From Halalkalibacter nanhaiisediminis (GTDB lineage: Bacteria; Bacillota; Bacilli; Bacillales; Bacillaceae_D): a DNA stretch of 64,000 bases. The notes under the pieces are model-generated. The model made no database searches. It saw nothing but the letters and a program-made list of their open reading frames with translations, and was not told where the DNA came from. A program made the position numbers and the translations under genes. How positions within the stretch are numbered: the stretch's first letter is position 1; every line of letters begins with the position of its first letter. Below are positions 56,806-64,000 of this stretch, piece after piece. The stretch spans positions 1 to 64,000 of the forward strand of contig NZ_VLKZ01000007.1 in assembly GCF_007830185.1 (NCBI RefSeq), in the 5' to 3' direction.

Positions 56806-58383
56806 ATGAACGAGAAACTTTCACTTTATAGACAACGAATAACGGAGTATTGGAGCGGTAGGACAAAAAAACAAAAAGGGATTCTCATCGGCTCCGTTTT
56901 AGGAATAATAGCCCTGATTGCGGTTTTTAGTTTTCTTGGAACAAGAACAAGTTATGAACCTTTATATAGTAATTTGACGCTCCAAGAAACGGGACAGATA
57001 AAAGAAACTTTAGACGCACGTAGTATTCCTTCAACTATTTCTGATAATGGTACAACAATTCTCGTTCCAGAAACACAAGTGGACGGGTTAAAAGTTGAGC
57101 TAGCAGCAGAAGGGATTCCACAGAGCGGCAGCATTGATTATTCGTTTTTTCAAGAGCAAATGGGTTTTGGTATGACTGATAATGAATTTTCAGTTATGGA
57201 ACGAGCGGCGATGCAAACAGAGCTTGCTAACCTAATTCGTAGTGTAAATGGAGTAAATCAAGCTAAAGTTATGATTACATTGCCAGAAGAAAGTGTCTGG
57301 TTAGACGCGACGCAAGAAGCGGCATCAGCAGCTGTTGTCTTGGACTTAGCTCCAGGCTATCAGCTAGAACAAAGCCAAGTTAAAGCACTTTTTCACTTAG
57401 TATCGAAAAGCGTTCCTAATCTCCCTATAGAAAATATCGTCATTTCTGATCAAATGTTTAATGATTATGTGTATGAAAGTGAAAATTCTGATACTACTCT
57501 TTCAGCATATGAACAACAACGTACCATTCAGCGCGATATTGAACGTGATTTAACACGTAATCTTCAACAAATGCTTGGAACAGTTGTTGGACGTGATAAG
57601 GTTCTTGTCTCTGTTACAACAGATATTGATTTCACTCAAGAAAATCGTACAGAAGCATTAGTAGAGCCTGTAGACCCAGAGAATATGGAAGGTATTGCTG
57701 TCAGCATTGAACGTATTGAGGAAACTTACGCTGGCGAGGGTAATATTCCTCCAGACGGAGAAGTTGGTGTTGGTGATGAGATACCGAACTTCCAAGGAGG
57801 AATGGGACAAGGACCATCAGAGTGGGAACGTGCAGAAGAGCGGATTAATAATGAGGTCAACCGAATTAATCGAGATATTGTTGAAAGTCCTTATAAGATT
57901 CGTGATTTAGGAATCCAGGTTATGGTTGAACCTCCTGAAGGAATAGACGTTCTTCCACAGGAGCAATTAGATGATATCCAACAAATACTTGGAACGATTG
58001 TTCGTACAAGTATTTCGGGTGTATATGCGGATGAATTGACGGAAGAAGCAATAAACGAAAAGATTTTTGTCTCTTCTCAAGTTTTTGATGGTAAGGTTGA
58101 TATCGAGCAAGAGCCGGTAACAACAATTCCATTATGGTTATATATCGTTGGTGGAGTTCTAATCTTAGTTATTCTACTTCTTGGATTTTTACTATTTAGA
58201 AAAAGAAAAGAAGAAAATGAAGAAGAAGTATTGGAAATGGAGGAGCCGACTGAAGAAGTTCCAGATCTGCCAGATGAAGATACAGGATTATCAGCAACGA
58301 AACGTAAGCAATTAGAAAAAATGGCAAAAGAAAAGCCAGAAGAATTCTCAAAACTGCTACGTACTTGGTTATCAGAAGATTAG
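56806..58383 (+). CDS. fliF: Flagellar MS-ring protein FliF
   Basis: 525 residues. Forms the membrane ring that anchors rod and rotor. Two membrane helices (about 25-45 and 439-466) flank the periplasmic-side ring domains (YEPLYSNLTLQETGQI; MQTELANLIRSVNGVNQAKV). The acidic C-terminus (from about 500, ending FSKLLRTWLSED) binds FliG. ATG 56806 has TAGGAGG; an in-frame upstream start at 56785 is unlikely. Confidence 0.96.
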   Translation: MNEKLSLYRQRITEYWSGRTKKQKGILIGSVLGIIALIAVFSFLGTRTSYEPLYSNLTLQETGQIKETLDARSIPSTISDNGTTILVPETQVDGLKVELAAEGIPQSGSIDYSFFQEQMGFGMTDNEFSVMERAAMQTELANLIRSVNGVNQAKVMITLPEESVWLDATQEAASAAVVLDLAPGYQLEQSQVKALFHLVSKSVPNLPIENIVISDQMFNDYVYESENSDTTLSAYEQQRTIQRDIERDLTRNLQQMLGTVVGRDKVLVSVTTDIDFTQENRTEALVEPVDPENMEGIAVSIERIEETYAGEGNIPPDGEVGVGDEIPNFQGGMGQGPSEWERAEERINNEVNRINRDIVESPYKIRDLGIQVMVEPPEGIDVLPQEQLDDIQQILGTIVRTSISGVYADELTEEAINEKIFVSSQVFDGKVDIEQEPVTTIPLWLYIVGGVLILVILLLGFLLFRKRKEENEEEVLEMEEPTEEVPDLPDEDTGLSATKRKQLEKMAKEKPEEFSKLLRTWLSED

Positions 58384-58395
58384 GAGGAACGAAAA

Positions 58396-59412
58396 ATGGC
58401 TACTGTACAAAAAAAAGAATTAACAGGAAAACAAAAAGCTGCAATCCTCCTTATATCTTTAGGTCCAGATGTATCTGCACAAGTCTATAAACATTTAACA
58501 GAAGAAGAGATTGAACAGCTTACACTTGAAATCGCTAGTGTCCGTAAAGTTGATAGCGGAATGAAAGAAGAAATTTTAGAACAATTTCATTCATTAGTAC
58601 TAGCTCAAGACTATATTGCCCAAGGTGGGATAGGGTATGCAAAAAGTATCCTAGAAAAGGCATTAGGCGAATCAAATGCTATGGACATCATTAATCGATT
58701 AACATCAACTTTACAAGTACGTCCATTTGATTTCGCTCGAAAATCAGATCCTTCTCAAATATTAAACTTTATTCAAAATGAACATCCACAGACGATTGCT
58801 TTAATCTTATCTTATTTAGAATCTGTTCAAGCAGGACAAATTCTTTCTGAGCTACCACAAGAGGTTCAAGCAGATGTTGCAAAAAGAATTGCTTTAATGG
58901 ACAGTACATCACCAGAAATCGTCAATGAAGTGGAAAGTATTTTGGAACAAAAATTATCTTCTACATTAACCCAAGATTATACGGATGCTGGTGGAATTGA
59001 AGCAGTTGTTGAAGTGCTTAATAGTGTAGACCGAAGTACAGAAAGAACGATTTTGGACGCGCTTGAGATTCAAGATCCAGAACTTGCTGAAGAAATTAAA
59101 AAGAGAATGTTTGTCTTTGAAGACATTGTTACACTGGATAACCGTTCCATTCAGCGTGTTATTCGTGATGTTGAAAATGAAGATTTACAGCTTTCACTAA
59201 AAGTTGCGAGTGAAGAAGTGAAAGATATTGTCTTTAGCAATATGTCACAGCGAATGGCAGATACCTTTAAAGATGAGATGGAATTTATGGGTCCTGTTCG
59301 CCTTCGTGATGTTGAAGAAGCTCAATCACGCATTGTTGCAGTCATCCGTCGTTTAGAAGAAGCTGGTGAAATTGTCATTGCCCGTGGTGGAGGAGACGAT
59401 ATTATTGTCTAA
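58396..59412 (+). CDS. fliG: Flagellar motor switch protein FliG
   Basis: 338 residues. Rotor protein between FliF and FliM. N domain with LTGKQKAAILLISLGPDVSA, middle EHPQTIALILSYL (the EHPQ motif), and C-terminal torque helix with charged residues (MSQRMADTFKDEMEFMGPV then RLRDVEEAQSRIV). TAGGAGG precedes ATG. The end overlaps fliH by eight bases. Confidence 0.97.
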   Translation: MATVQKKELTGKQKAAILLISLGPDVSAQVYKHLTEEEIEQLTLEIASVRKVDSGMKEEILEQFHSLVLAQDYIAQGGIGYAKSILEKALGESNAMDIINRLTSTLQVRPFDFARKSDPSQILNFIQNEHPQTIALILSYLESVQAGQILSELPQEVQADVAKRIALMDSTSPEIVNEVESILEQKLSSTLTQDYTDAGGIEAVVEVLNSVDRSTERTILDALEIQDPELAEEIKKRMFVFEDIVTLDNRSIQRVIRDVENEDLQLSLKVASEEVKDIVFSNMSQRMADTFKDEMEFMGPVRLRDVEEAQSRIVAVIRRLEEAGEIVIARGGGDDIIV

Positions 59413-60229
59413 AATAATCAAATCTCTAAATACTGTACCCGTAGATAATGAAGTTAAAACCATAAATATTCGAAATCTGTTTGAAAACAATAATTTTAAA
59501 CCCATGCGTCAGGAAGATGAACAGGGTGATGAGCAAGATCAACTACCTTCTAAAGAAGAACTAGCCAAACAGATTGAAGAGCAGCTTCAAGAGGCAGAAA
59601 AGCGTGCAACTCAAATCATTGTTGATGCTGAGGCTCATGCAAAAGATATCCGTGAGCTACTTCAACTCGAGCGTCAACAGGCAGAAAAACAAATTGAGGA
59701 AGCTATTGTAGCTGGACGTGAACAAGGATATCAAGAAGGGTTTGTCAAAGGACAGCAAGATGGAGAGCAGACTTATATGAGTTTGATTGATCAAGCGAAG
59801 ACGATCATTAGTCAATCTGAATTCGAATTTGAAAAGACAATTGATTCAGCTGAGCCTGTGATGATCGATTTAGCTGTTGCTTTAACGAAAAGAATAATAG
59901 GAAAGCATTTAGAAGACAATCCTGACAATTGGTCTTCACTACTTAAGCAAGTAATGTTAGAAGTACGAGAGCATGAGCATGTAAAAATTTATGTTCACCC
60001 TGACTGGTATATGCAAACGACTCAACAAAAGGAAGAACTTGAGCAACTGCTTAGCCATACAGAAAAGCTATATATATACCCTGATGCAGGCTTGATGGAA
60101 AATGGTTGCGTGGTCGAAACTCAATACGGTCGAATCGATGCAACCTTGGATCGACAATTACAGGAATTAAAGACACTCTTAATAGAGAAGTGGAAGGAGG
60201 GGCCTAATGAACGTTCAGGAACTCACTAA
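59405..60229 (+). CDS. fliH: Flagellar assembly protein FliH
   Basis: 274 residues. Stator and negative regulator of the export ATPase FliI. N-terminal part variable, coiled coil (about 60-115) rich in Glu/Gln, and C-terminal V-ATPase-E-like domain (DLAVALTKRIIGKHLEDNP). The frame is open from 59366, but TTG 59405 has GGAGGAG nine bases upstream and gives MSKIIKS, as in B. subtilis (SNIIKS). Overlaps fliI by 23 bases. Confidence 0.92.
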   Translation: MSKIIKSLNTVPVDNEVKTINIRNLFENNNFKPMRQEDEQGDEQDQLPSKEELAKQIEEQLQEAEKRATQIIVDAEAHAKDIRELLQLERQQAEKQIEEAIVAGREQGYQEGFVKGQQDGEQTYMSLIDQAKTIISQSEFEFEKTIDSAEPVMIDLAVALTKRIIGKHLEDNPDNWSSLLKQVMLEVREHEHVKIYVHPDWYMQTTQQKEELEQLLSHTEKLYIYPDAGLMENGCVVETQYGRIDATLDRQLQELKTLLIEKWKEGPNERSGTH

Positions 60230-61526
60230 GGCTGTTCCTCTTCTTTCTCCGTACAAATGGTACGGAAAAGTGACTCGAGTAATTGGTCTAACGATTGAGT
60301 CTAAGGGTCCTCAAGCATCAATAGGTGATCTTTGCTACATAATTGTGGGAAAGGTTGAGAAAGTCAAAGTAAGGGCAGAAGTAGTGGGGTTTCGTGATGA
60401 ATATGTACTATTAATGCCTTTAAATGGAACGATGGAGATTTCTCCAGGAAGTTTAGTAGAAGCGACAGGAAAACCATTAGAAATCAAGGTAGGCTCAGGG
60501 TTGATTGGAAGTGTCATTAATGGCTGTGGTGAGTTGTTAACAAATGAAGAACTCCCTAAAGGCCTCACATCTTTTCCGACTGATAACAATCCTCCTAACC
60601 CGTTACTTAGACCTAGAATAAACGAGAAAATGTCTCTAGGTGTAAGGGCTATTGATGCGCTATTTACGGTAGGGAAGGGACAACGTATAGGTATTTTTGC
60701 AGGTAGTGGAGTCGGGAAAAGTACCTTACTTTCAATGCTTGTTAAAAATTCTGCCGCAGATGTTAATGTTATTGCTTTAATCGGTGAACGTGGTCGAGAA
60801 GTGAAAGATTTTATTGAAAGAGACCTTGGCGAAGAAGGGCTTCGTAAAACGGTTTTAGTTGTTGCTACATCTGATCAGCCTGCATTGATGCGTATAAAAG
60901 GGGCGATGACAGCAACGGCAGTAGCCGAATATTTTCGAAATCAAGGACTTGATGTCAATTTGATGATGGATTCTGTTACTCGTTTTGCAATGGCACAGCG
61001 TGAAATAGGGTTAGCAATTGGAGAGCCACCAACATCAAAAGGATATACTCCTTCAGTATTTGCGATGCTACCTAAGTTATTGGAGCGTTCAGGGACTGAT
61101 TCAAAGGGGAGTATTACAGCTTTTTATACAGTTTTAGTTGATGGTGACGATATGAATGAACCAATTGCTGATGCTGTTCGAGGTATTTTAGATGGTCACT
61201 TAGTACTTGATCGTAAGCTAGCAAACAAAGGCCAGTTTCCAGCTATTAATGTGTTGAAAAGTGTTAGTCGTGTGATGAACGAAATTGTCGATGATGAGCA
61301 TCGGGCAGCAGCTGAGACATTGCGTAGTTACCTATCGACTTATGTTGAAAATGAGGACTTGATTAATATTGGTGCTTATAAAAAAGGGTCATCAAATGAA
61401 ATTGATGAAGCGATTAGCATGTACCCGAACGTTATTTCTTTTATAAAGCAAACGACAATAGAAGTAACACCAGTCGAGCAATCAATACAAAGGCTAGTTG
61501 AAGAATTTGGAAGAGGTGGCCGTTAA
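60207..61526 (+). CDS. fliI: Flagellar export ATPase FliI
   Basis: 439 residues. Powers and unlocks the flagellar type III export gate. Walker A AGSGVGKST at 165-173, LIGERGREVKDF, Walker B region VNLMMDSVTRFAMAQREIGL, and the VDGDDMNEPIAD loop. AAGGAGGGG in the fliH end precedes ATG. Confidence 0.97.
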   Translation: MNVQELTKAVPLLSPYKWYGKVTRVIGLTIESKGPQASIGDLCYIIVGKVEKVKVRAEVVGFRDEYVLLMPLNGTMEISPGSLVEATGKPLEIKVGSGLIGSVINGCGELLTNEELPKGLTSFPTDNNPPNPLLRPRINEKMSLGVRAIDALFTVGKGQRIGIFAGSGVGKSTLLSMLVKNSAADVNVIALIGERGREVKDFIERDLGEEGLRKTVLVVATSDQPALMRIKGAMTATAVAEYFRNQGLDVNLMMDSVTRFAMAQREIGLAIGEPPTSKGYTPSVFAMLPKLLERSGTDSKGSITAFYTVLVDGDDMNEPIADAVRGILDGHLVLDRKLANKGQFPAINVLKSVSRVMNEIVDDEHRAAAETLRSYLSTYVENEDLINIGAYKKGSSNEIDEAISMYPNVISFIKQTTIEVTPVEQSIQRLVEEFGRGGR

Positions 61527-61528
61527 TC

Positions 61529-61966
61529 ATGTCATTCCAATTTACATTGCAAAAAATAATGGAGCTTAAAGAGAGAGAAAAAAATAACATTCAATCTCAA
61601 TATCAAGAAGCAATTGCGAAATTTGAAATCATTGCTACTGAGCTCTACGATATGTTGAAACGTAAAGAAGAATTAGAAAATAATGCAAGAGAGCAAGTCA
61701 CCAAAGGGATATCCATTTACCAACTTCAACAAAACCAATCAACACTTCTTAGGCTACAGCAGGAGATACTCGTGCAACAAAGGTCAACACAATTAGCACG
61801 AGAAAGAATGAACCGTAAAGAACAAGATTTGATCAATATGTCAATTGAATATAAAAAATATGAAAAAATGAAACAAATAAAATTGGAACAATTCGAAGAA
61901 GAAGAAAAAAGAATTGAATTATTGCAAATGGACGACTTATCTATTCGTTTATTTGCAAATCGTTGA
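61529..61966 (+). CDS. fliJ: Flagellar export chaperone FliJ
   Basis: 145 residues. Coiled-coil stalk-like protein of the FliI ring. MSFQFTLQKIMELKEREKNN and long Glu/Lys/Gln-rich helices throughout. GAGGTGG in the fliI end is the ribosome site. TTG-overlap with the ylxF region at its stop. Confidence 0.93.
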   Translation: MSFQFTLQKIMELKEREKNNIQSQYQEAIAKFEIIATELYDMLKRKEELENNAREQVTKGISIYQLQQNQSTLLRLQQEILVQQRSTQLARERMNRKEQDLINMSIEYKKYEKMKQIKLEQFEEEEKRIELLQMDDLSIRLFANR

Positions 61967-61980
61967 AATTAGGTGAGTCG

Positions 61981-62544
61981 ATGAGTGAAAAAGAAAATTC
62001 CCATAACAAAATTCAATGGTTCTTTCTCGTCATATTCATACCAATAGTGTTTACGATCATTCTCATTACTGTCATCTTATCTCTCCTTGGTTTTAATGTT
62101 ATTGATAAAGCAAAGGAATTTAGTTCCAATATCCCAATTGTCACAGAGTATTTTTCAAATGATGATAAAGCGGTGGAAGAGGTAGATGTTGTTTCACTTG
62201 AGCAAACGATCTCTGAGCAACAAGCGGAAGTGGATCAGTTACAGAAAGAAATTGAACGAAAAGATGAAGAAATAGCAAGACTTGGTAATGAAATGACTCA
62301 GCTTGAACAAAGTCAGATCGTTGAAGCAGAATTAGCAAACCAAGCACAGCAGGAATTAGATAATATTGCTAAAACGTATGAATCGATGAAACCGAAAAAT
62401 GCAGCCAATATTATATCAGCTCTGCCAGGTGAGGAAGCACTACTGCATTTATCACAAGTTTCAATTGAGTTGCGAGCTGAAATTTTAGAAGAGATGGATA
62501 GTGAACAAGCCGCAAGCTTTATGAGTCGTTTAGCAAATCAATAA
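61981..62544 (+). CDS. ylxF: YlxF, MotE-like membrane-anchored flagellar protein
   Basis: 187 residues. One N-terminal membrane helix (about 15-38), then a coiled coil (about 75-130) and a C-terminal helical domain (AANIISALPGEEALLHLSQV, then EILEEMDSEQAASFMSRLAN) like the MgtE N-terminal/MotE family. It sits at the fliJ-fliK junction as in B. subtilis. A TTG at 61963 is in frame, but ATG 61981 has AGGTGA five bases upstream. Role in motor or export gate stability is inferred. Confidence 0.85.
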   Translation: MSEKENSHNKIQWFFLVIFIPIVFTIILITVILSLLGFNVIDKAKEFSSNIPIVTEYFSNDDKAVEEVDVVSLEQTISEQQAEVDQLQKEIERKDEEIARLGNEMTQLEQSQIVEAELANQAQQELDNIAKTYESMKPKNAANIISALPGEEALLHLSQVSIELRAEILEEMDSEQAASFMSRLANQ

Positions 62545-62562
62545 TTTGAAAGGGGGTGAAAA

Positions 62563-63858
62563 ATGATGCAGATGATTTCTGTTATAAATGCAACACCGAC
62601 CACAACTAGTAGCAATCGCTCAGCAGCTAATAACGGTCTAGTGCATTCTGTAAACTCACCGTTTGCACAATTATTAGGTGGTTTAATAGGAGGACAAAAT
62701 AATGAGTCAGCCTCTACTCAGGTAGAGAACTCTCAGATCCTTCCATTACTTGCTGATTTACAGTCAAATCAGGATGTAGAAATGGAGCTTATCCTTCAAG
62801 GTAGTGAAGGTGAAGCTAGTAGTCTTTCAATACTATTAGCGCAAATGGAGGAAATGGGAATCGTTTTTAACGAAGAGATGATGGAAAGCTCTGAGGGAAC
62901 ACGACTATTGGAAATGTTACCGGTAAATTGGCAGCAAGATCTACTTGAATTAGTATCTACTGAAAGCGAAAATAGTAGCGACATGATGGCTGATTGGTCT
63001 GAATTACAGCAAGTACTAGCTATTTTATTAGCTACTACTCAACAGAATCAGCAAGGAATATCTTTACCTTTAGCTGAGAGAGAGAAATTTATGAATCAGT
63101 TGCAGCAGCTAGTTGTGAGAATGTTTCCGAATATGTCTCATTCAGCATTAGATCAACAGGCCTCAGATATATTTGAAGATGTAACCCAGTATATTAAATC
63201 TCGATTGCAAGCTAATCCAAATGCTCAAACCAATGATCAGGCTTTTACGAATCTATTAACAAACAAAGCAAGTACATCATTGCCATTACCTAACATTTTT
63301 GCTTCTGGAGCTTTGTCTGAAGGTCCTACACAAGGTTTAAATATTAGTCAAACAGGTCAAGAGTTAGGTCAAAATATGTCGCGTGTGGAACAAGCGGCTA
63401 TCCACATCGGAGATAAGTTACCTAAAGAAGTTCAACAACAGCAGTTTCTAAAACAGTTTCAAATGATTTTGCAGCGAGGAGCTCTGACTCAAAATCAACA
63501 AGGAATGAGTAGTCTTTCTATAAAGCTCTACCCTGAACATTTAGGCCGATTAGACATTCAGTTGACACAGGTTGAAGGAGCGATTATTGCTCGAATATTA
63601 ACAGGTAGTGCTTCAACAAGAGAGTTAATGGAAGCTCAGCTTAGCCAGTTAAGACAAGCATTTGCTCAGCAACAAATTCAAGTTGATCGAATTGAAATTA
63701 CTCAGCAACAACAGCAATATGTAGGAGATGAAAATAATCGACAATCTTCACAACAAGATACAAATGATCAGAAAGAGCAACGAGATGAAACTGAACAAGA
63801 AGAAGTAACATTATTCCAAGATGTATTAAATGAACTGACATTTAATGAACAAGTGTAG
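62563..63858 (+). CDS. fliK: Flagellar hook-length control protein FliK
   Basis: 431 residues. Molecular ruler that sets hook length and switches export specificity. Gln/Ser-rich N-terminal part, conserved C-terminal domain (about 290-390) with the SIKLYPEHLGRLDIQLTQ motif, then a Gln-rich acidic tail. AAAGGGGGTG precedes two adjacent ATGs (62563 or 62566). Compare with YlqG, which has a similar composition and C-terminal fold. Confidence 0.93.
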   Translation: MMQMISVINATPTTTSSNRSAANNGLVHSVNSPFAQLLGGLIGGQNNESASTQVENSQILPLLADLQSNQDVEMELILQGSEGEASSLSILLAQMEEMGIVFNEEMMESSEGTRLLEMLPVNWQQDLLELVSTESENSSDMMADWSELQQVLAILLATTQQNQQGISLPLAEREKFMNQLQQLVVRMFPNMSHSALDQQASDIFEDVTQYIKSRLQANPNAQTNDQAFTNLLTNKASTSLPLPNIFASGALSEGPTQGLNISQTGQELGQNMSRVEQAAIHIGDKLPKEVQQQQFLKQFQMILQRGALTQNQQGMSSLSIKLYPEHLGRLDIQLTQVEGAIIARILTGSASTRELMEAQLSQLRQAFAQQQIQVDRIEITQQQQQYVGDENNRQSSQQDTNDQKEQRDETEQEEVTLFQDVLNELTFNEQV

Positions 63859-63867
63859 GTGAGATGA

Positions 63868-64000
63868 ATGAATACAATTCATGATGGGTTTTATCTAAAT
63901 AATCAGCCGAAACAACAGAATCAACAGAGTCAAGGAATACTGGGGAAAGACGATTTTTTAAAGATTTTGATCACCCAGTTGCAAAATCAAGATCCTGCTA
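63868..64000 (+). CDS. flgD: Flagellar hook assembly scaffold FlgD (partial, runs off the window)
   Basis: Only the first 44 codons are present. MNTIHDGFYL is followed by a Gln-rich stretch and GKDDFLKILITQLQNQDPA, the FlgD N-terminal signature. FlgD caps the growing hook. ATG 63868 has AGGTGAGATGA upstream; ATG 63864 runs into an early stop. Confidence 0.92.
   Translation, partial: MNTIHDGFYLNNQPKQQNQQSQGILGKDDFLKILITQLQNQDPA

Noticed and set aside
1-64000. CRISPR array, tRNA, rRNA, restriction, toxin-antitoxin or other defence loci
   Set aside because: None was seen; all sizable coding regions belong to the conserved Bacillus core block.

Overview
The window is one long, almost gap-free housekeeping segment from an endospore-forming, motile, low-GC Gram-positive rod of the Bacillaceae. 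The evidence is the gene order, which follows the ylo/ylq/ylx block of Bacillus subtilis (rqcH to flgD) nearly gene for gene, plus Bacillus-type markers: SpoVM, RemA, FapR, CodY, PrkC/PrpC, HslVU with XerC, and a spore-protein-like small gene. Several local differences (no def between priA and fmt, no thiN after rpe, a DegV/FakB gene instead of serine dehydratase genes, a YfkK-like gene between rnc and smc, lepB between rplS and rbgA) point away from B. subtilis itself and towards another Bacillaceae lineage. An alkaliphile relative is a guess from overall resemblance, not something the sequence proves.

Layout. 1-1922: rqcH on the minus strand with its own terminator and promoter. 1995-4785: a Ca2+-type P-ATPase as a single-gene unit. 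4807-7160: yicC-like RNase gene, remA, gmk, rpoZ. 7289-18957: coaBC, priA, fmt, rsmB, rlmN, prpC, prkC, a 291-bp structured gap, rsgA, rpe. 18958-19738: a 371-bp gap, spoVM, and rpmB facing it across a shared terminator. 19769-25053: yloU, fakA, a FakB/DegV protein, a 32-codon leader ORF and recG. 25057-28790: the FapR-controlled lipid cluster fapR-plsX-fabD-fabG-acpP. 28886-37200: rnc, yfkK-like (minus strand), smc, ftsY, ylxM, ffh, rpsP, khpA. 37210-41939: ylqD, rimM, trmD, rplS, lepB, rbgA, rnhB. 41962-44314: the flagellar-export-like pair ylqG/ylqH and a small SASP-like gene. 44490-54260: sucCD, dprA, topA, trmFO, xerC, hslV, hslU. 54283-64000: codY, then the start of the fla/che operon: flgB, flgC, fliE, fliF, fliG, fliH, fliI, fliJ, ylxF, fliK and the first 44 codons of flgD.

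How the genes work together. Most of the window serves translation and the ribosome: formylation, rRNA and tRNA modification, ribosome assembly GTPases, ribosomal proteins, rescue by RqcH, and SRP targeting. Other groups are DNA replication, repair and topology (priA, recG, smc, topA, xerC, dprA, rnhB), fatty acid and phospholipid synthesis with exogenous fatty acid uptake (fakA plus FakB, then fapR-plsX-fab), growth-state signalling (prpC/prkC, codY, remA), and flagellar assembly. Genes are tightly packed, with many 4-base ATGA overlaps (coaBC/priA, prpC/prkC, rsgA/rpe, fapR/plsX, rimM/trmD).

No mobile element, CRISPR array, defence system, rRNA or tRNA gene was found, and no large undescribed system. 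The items most worth checking are small: the SASP-like gene with a non-canonical start or frameshift, the coupled 32-codon ORF before recG, the structured gap between prkC and rsgA, a terminator-like hairpin inside the flagellar operon, the long hairpin after ylqH, and a D-to-E change in the RqcH tRNA-binding motif.
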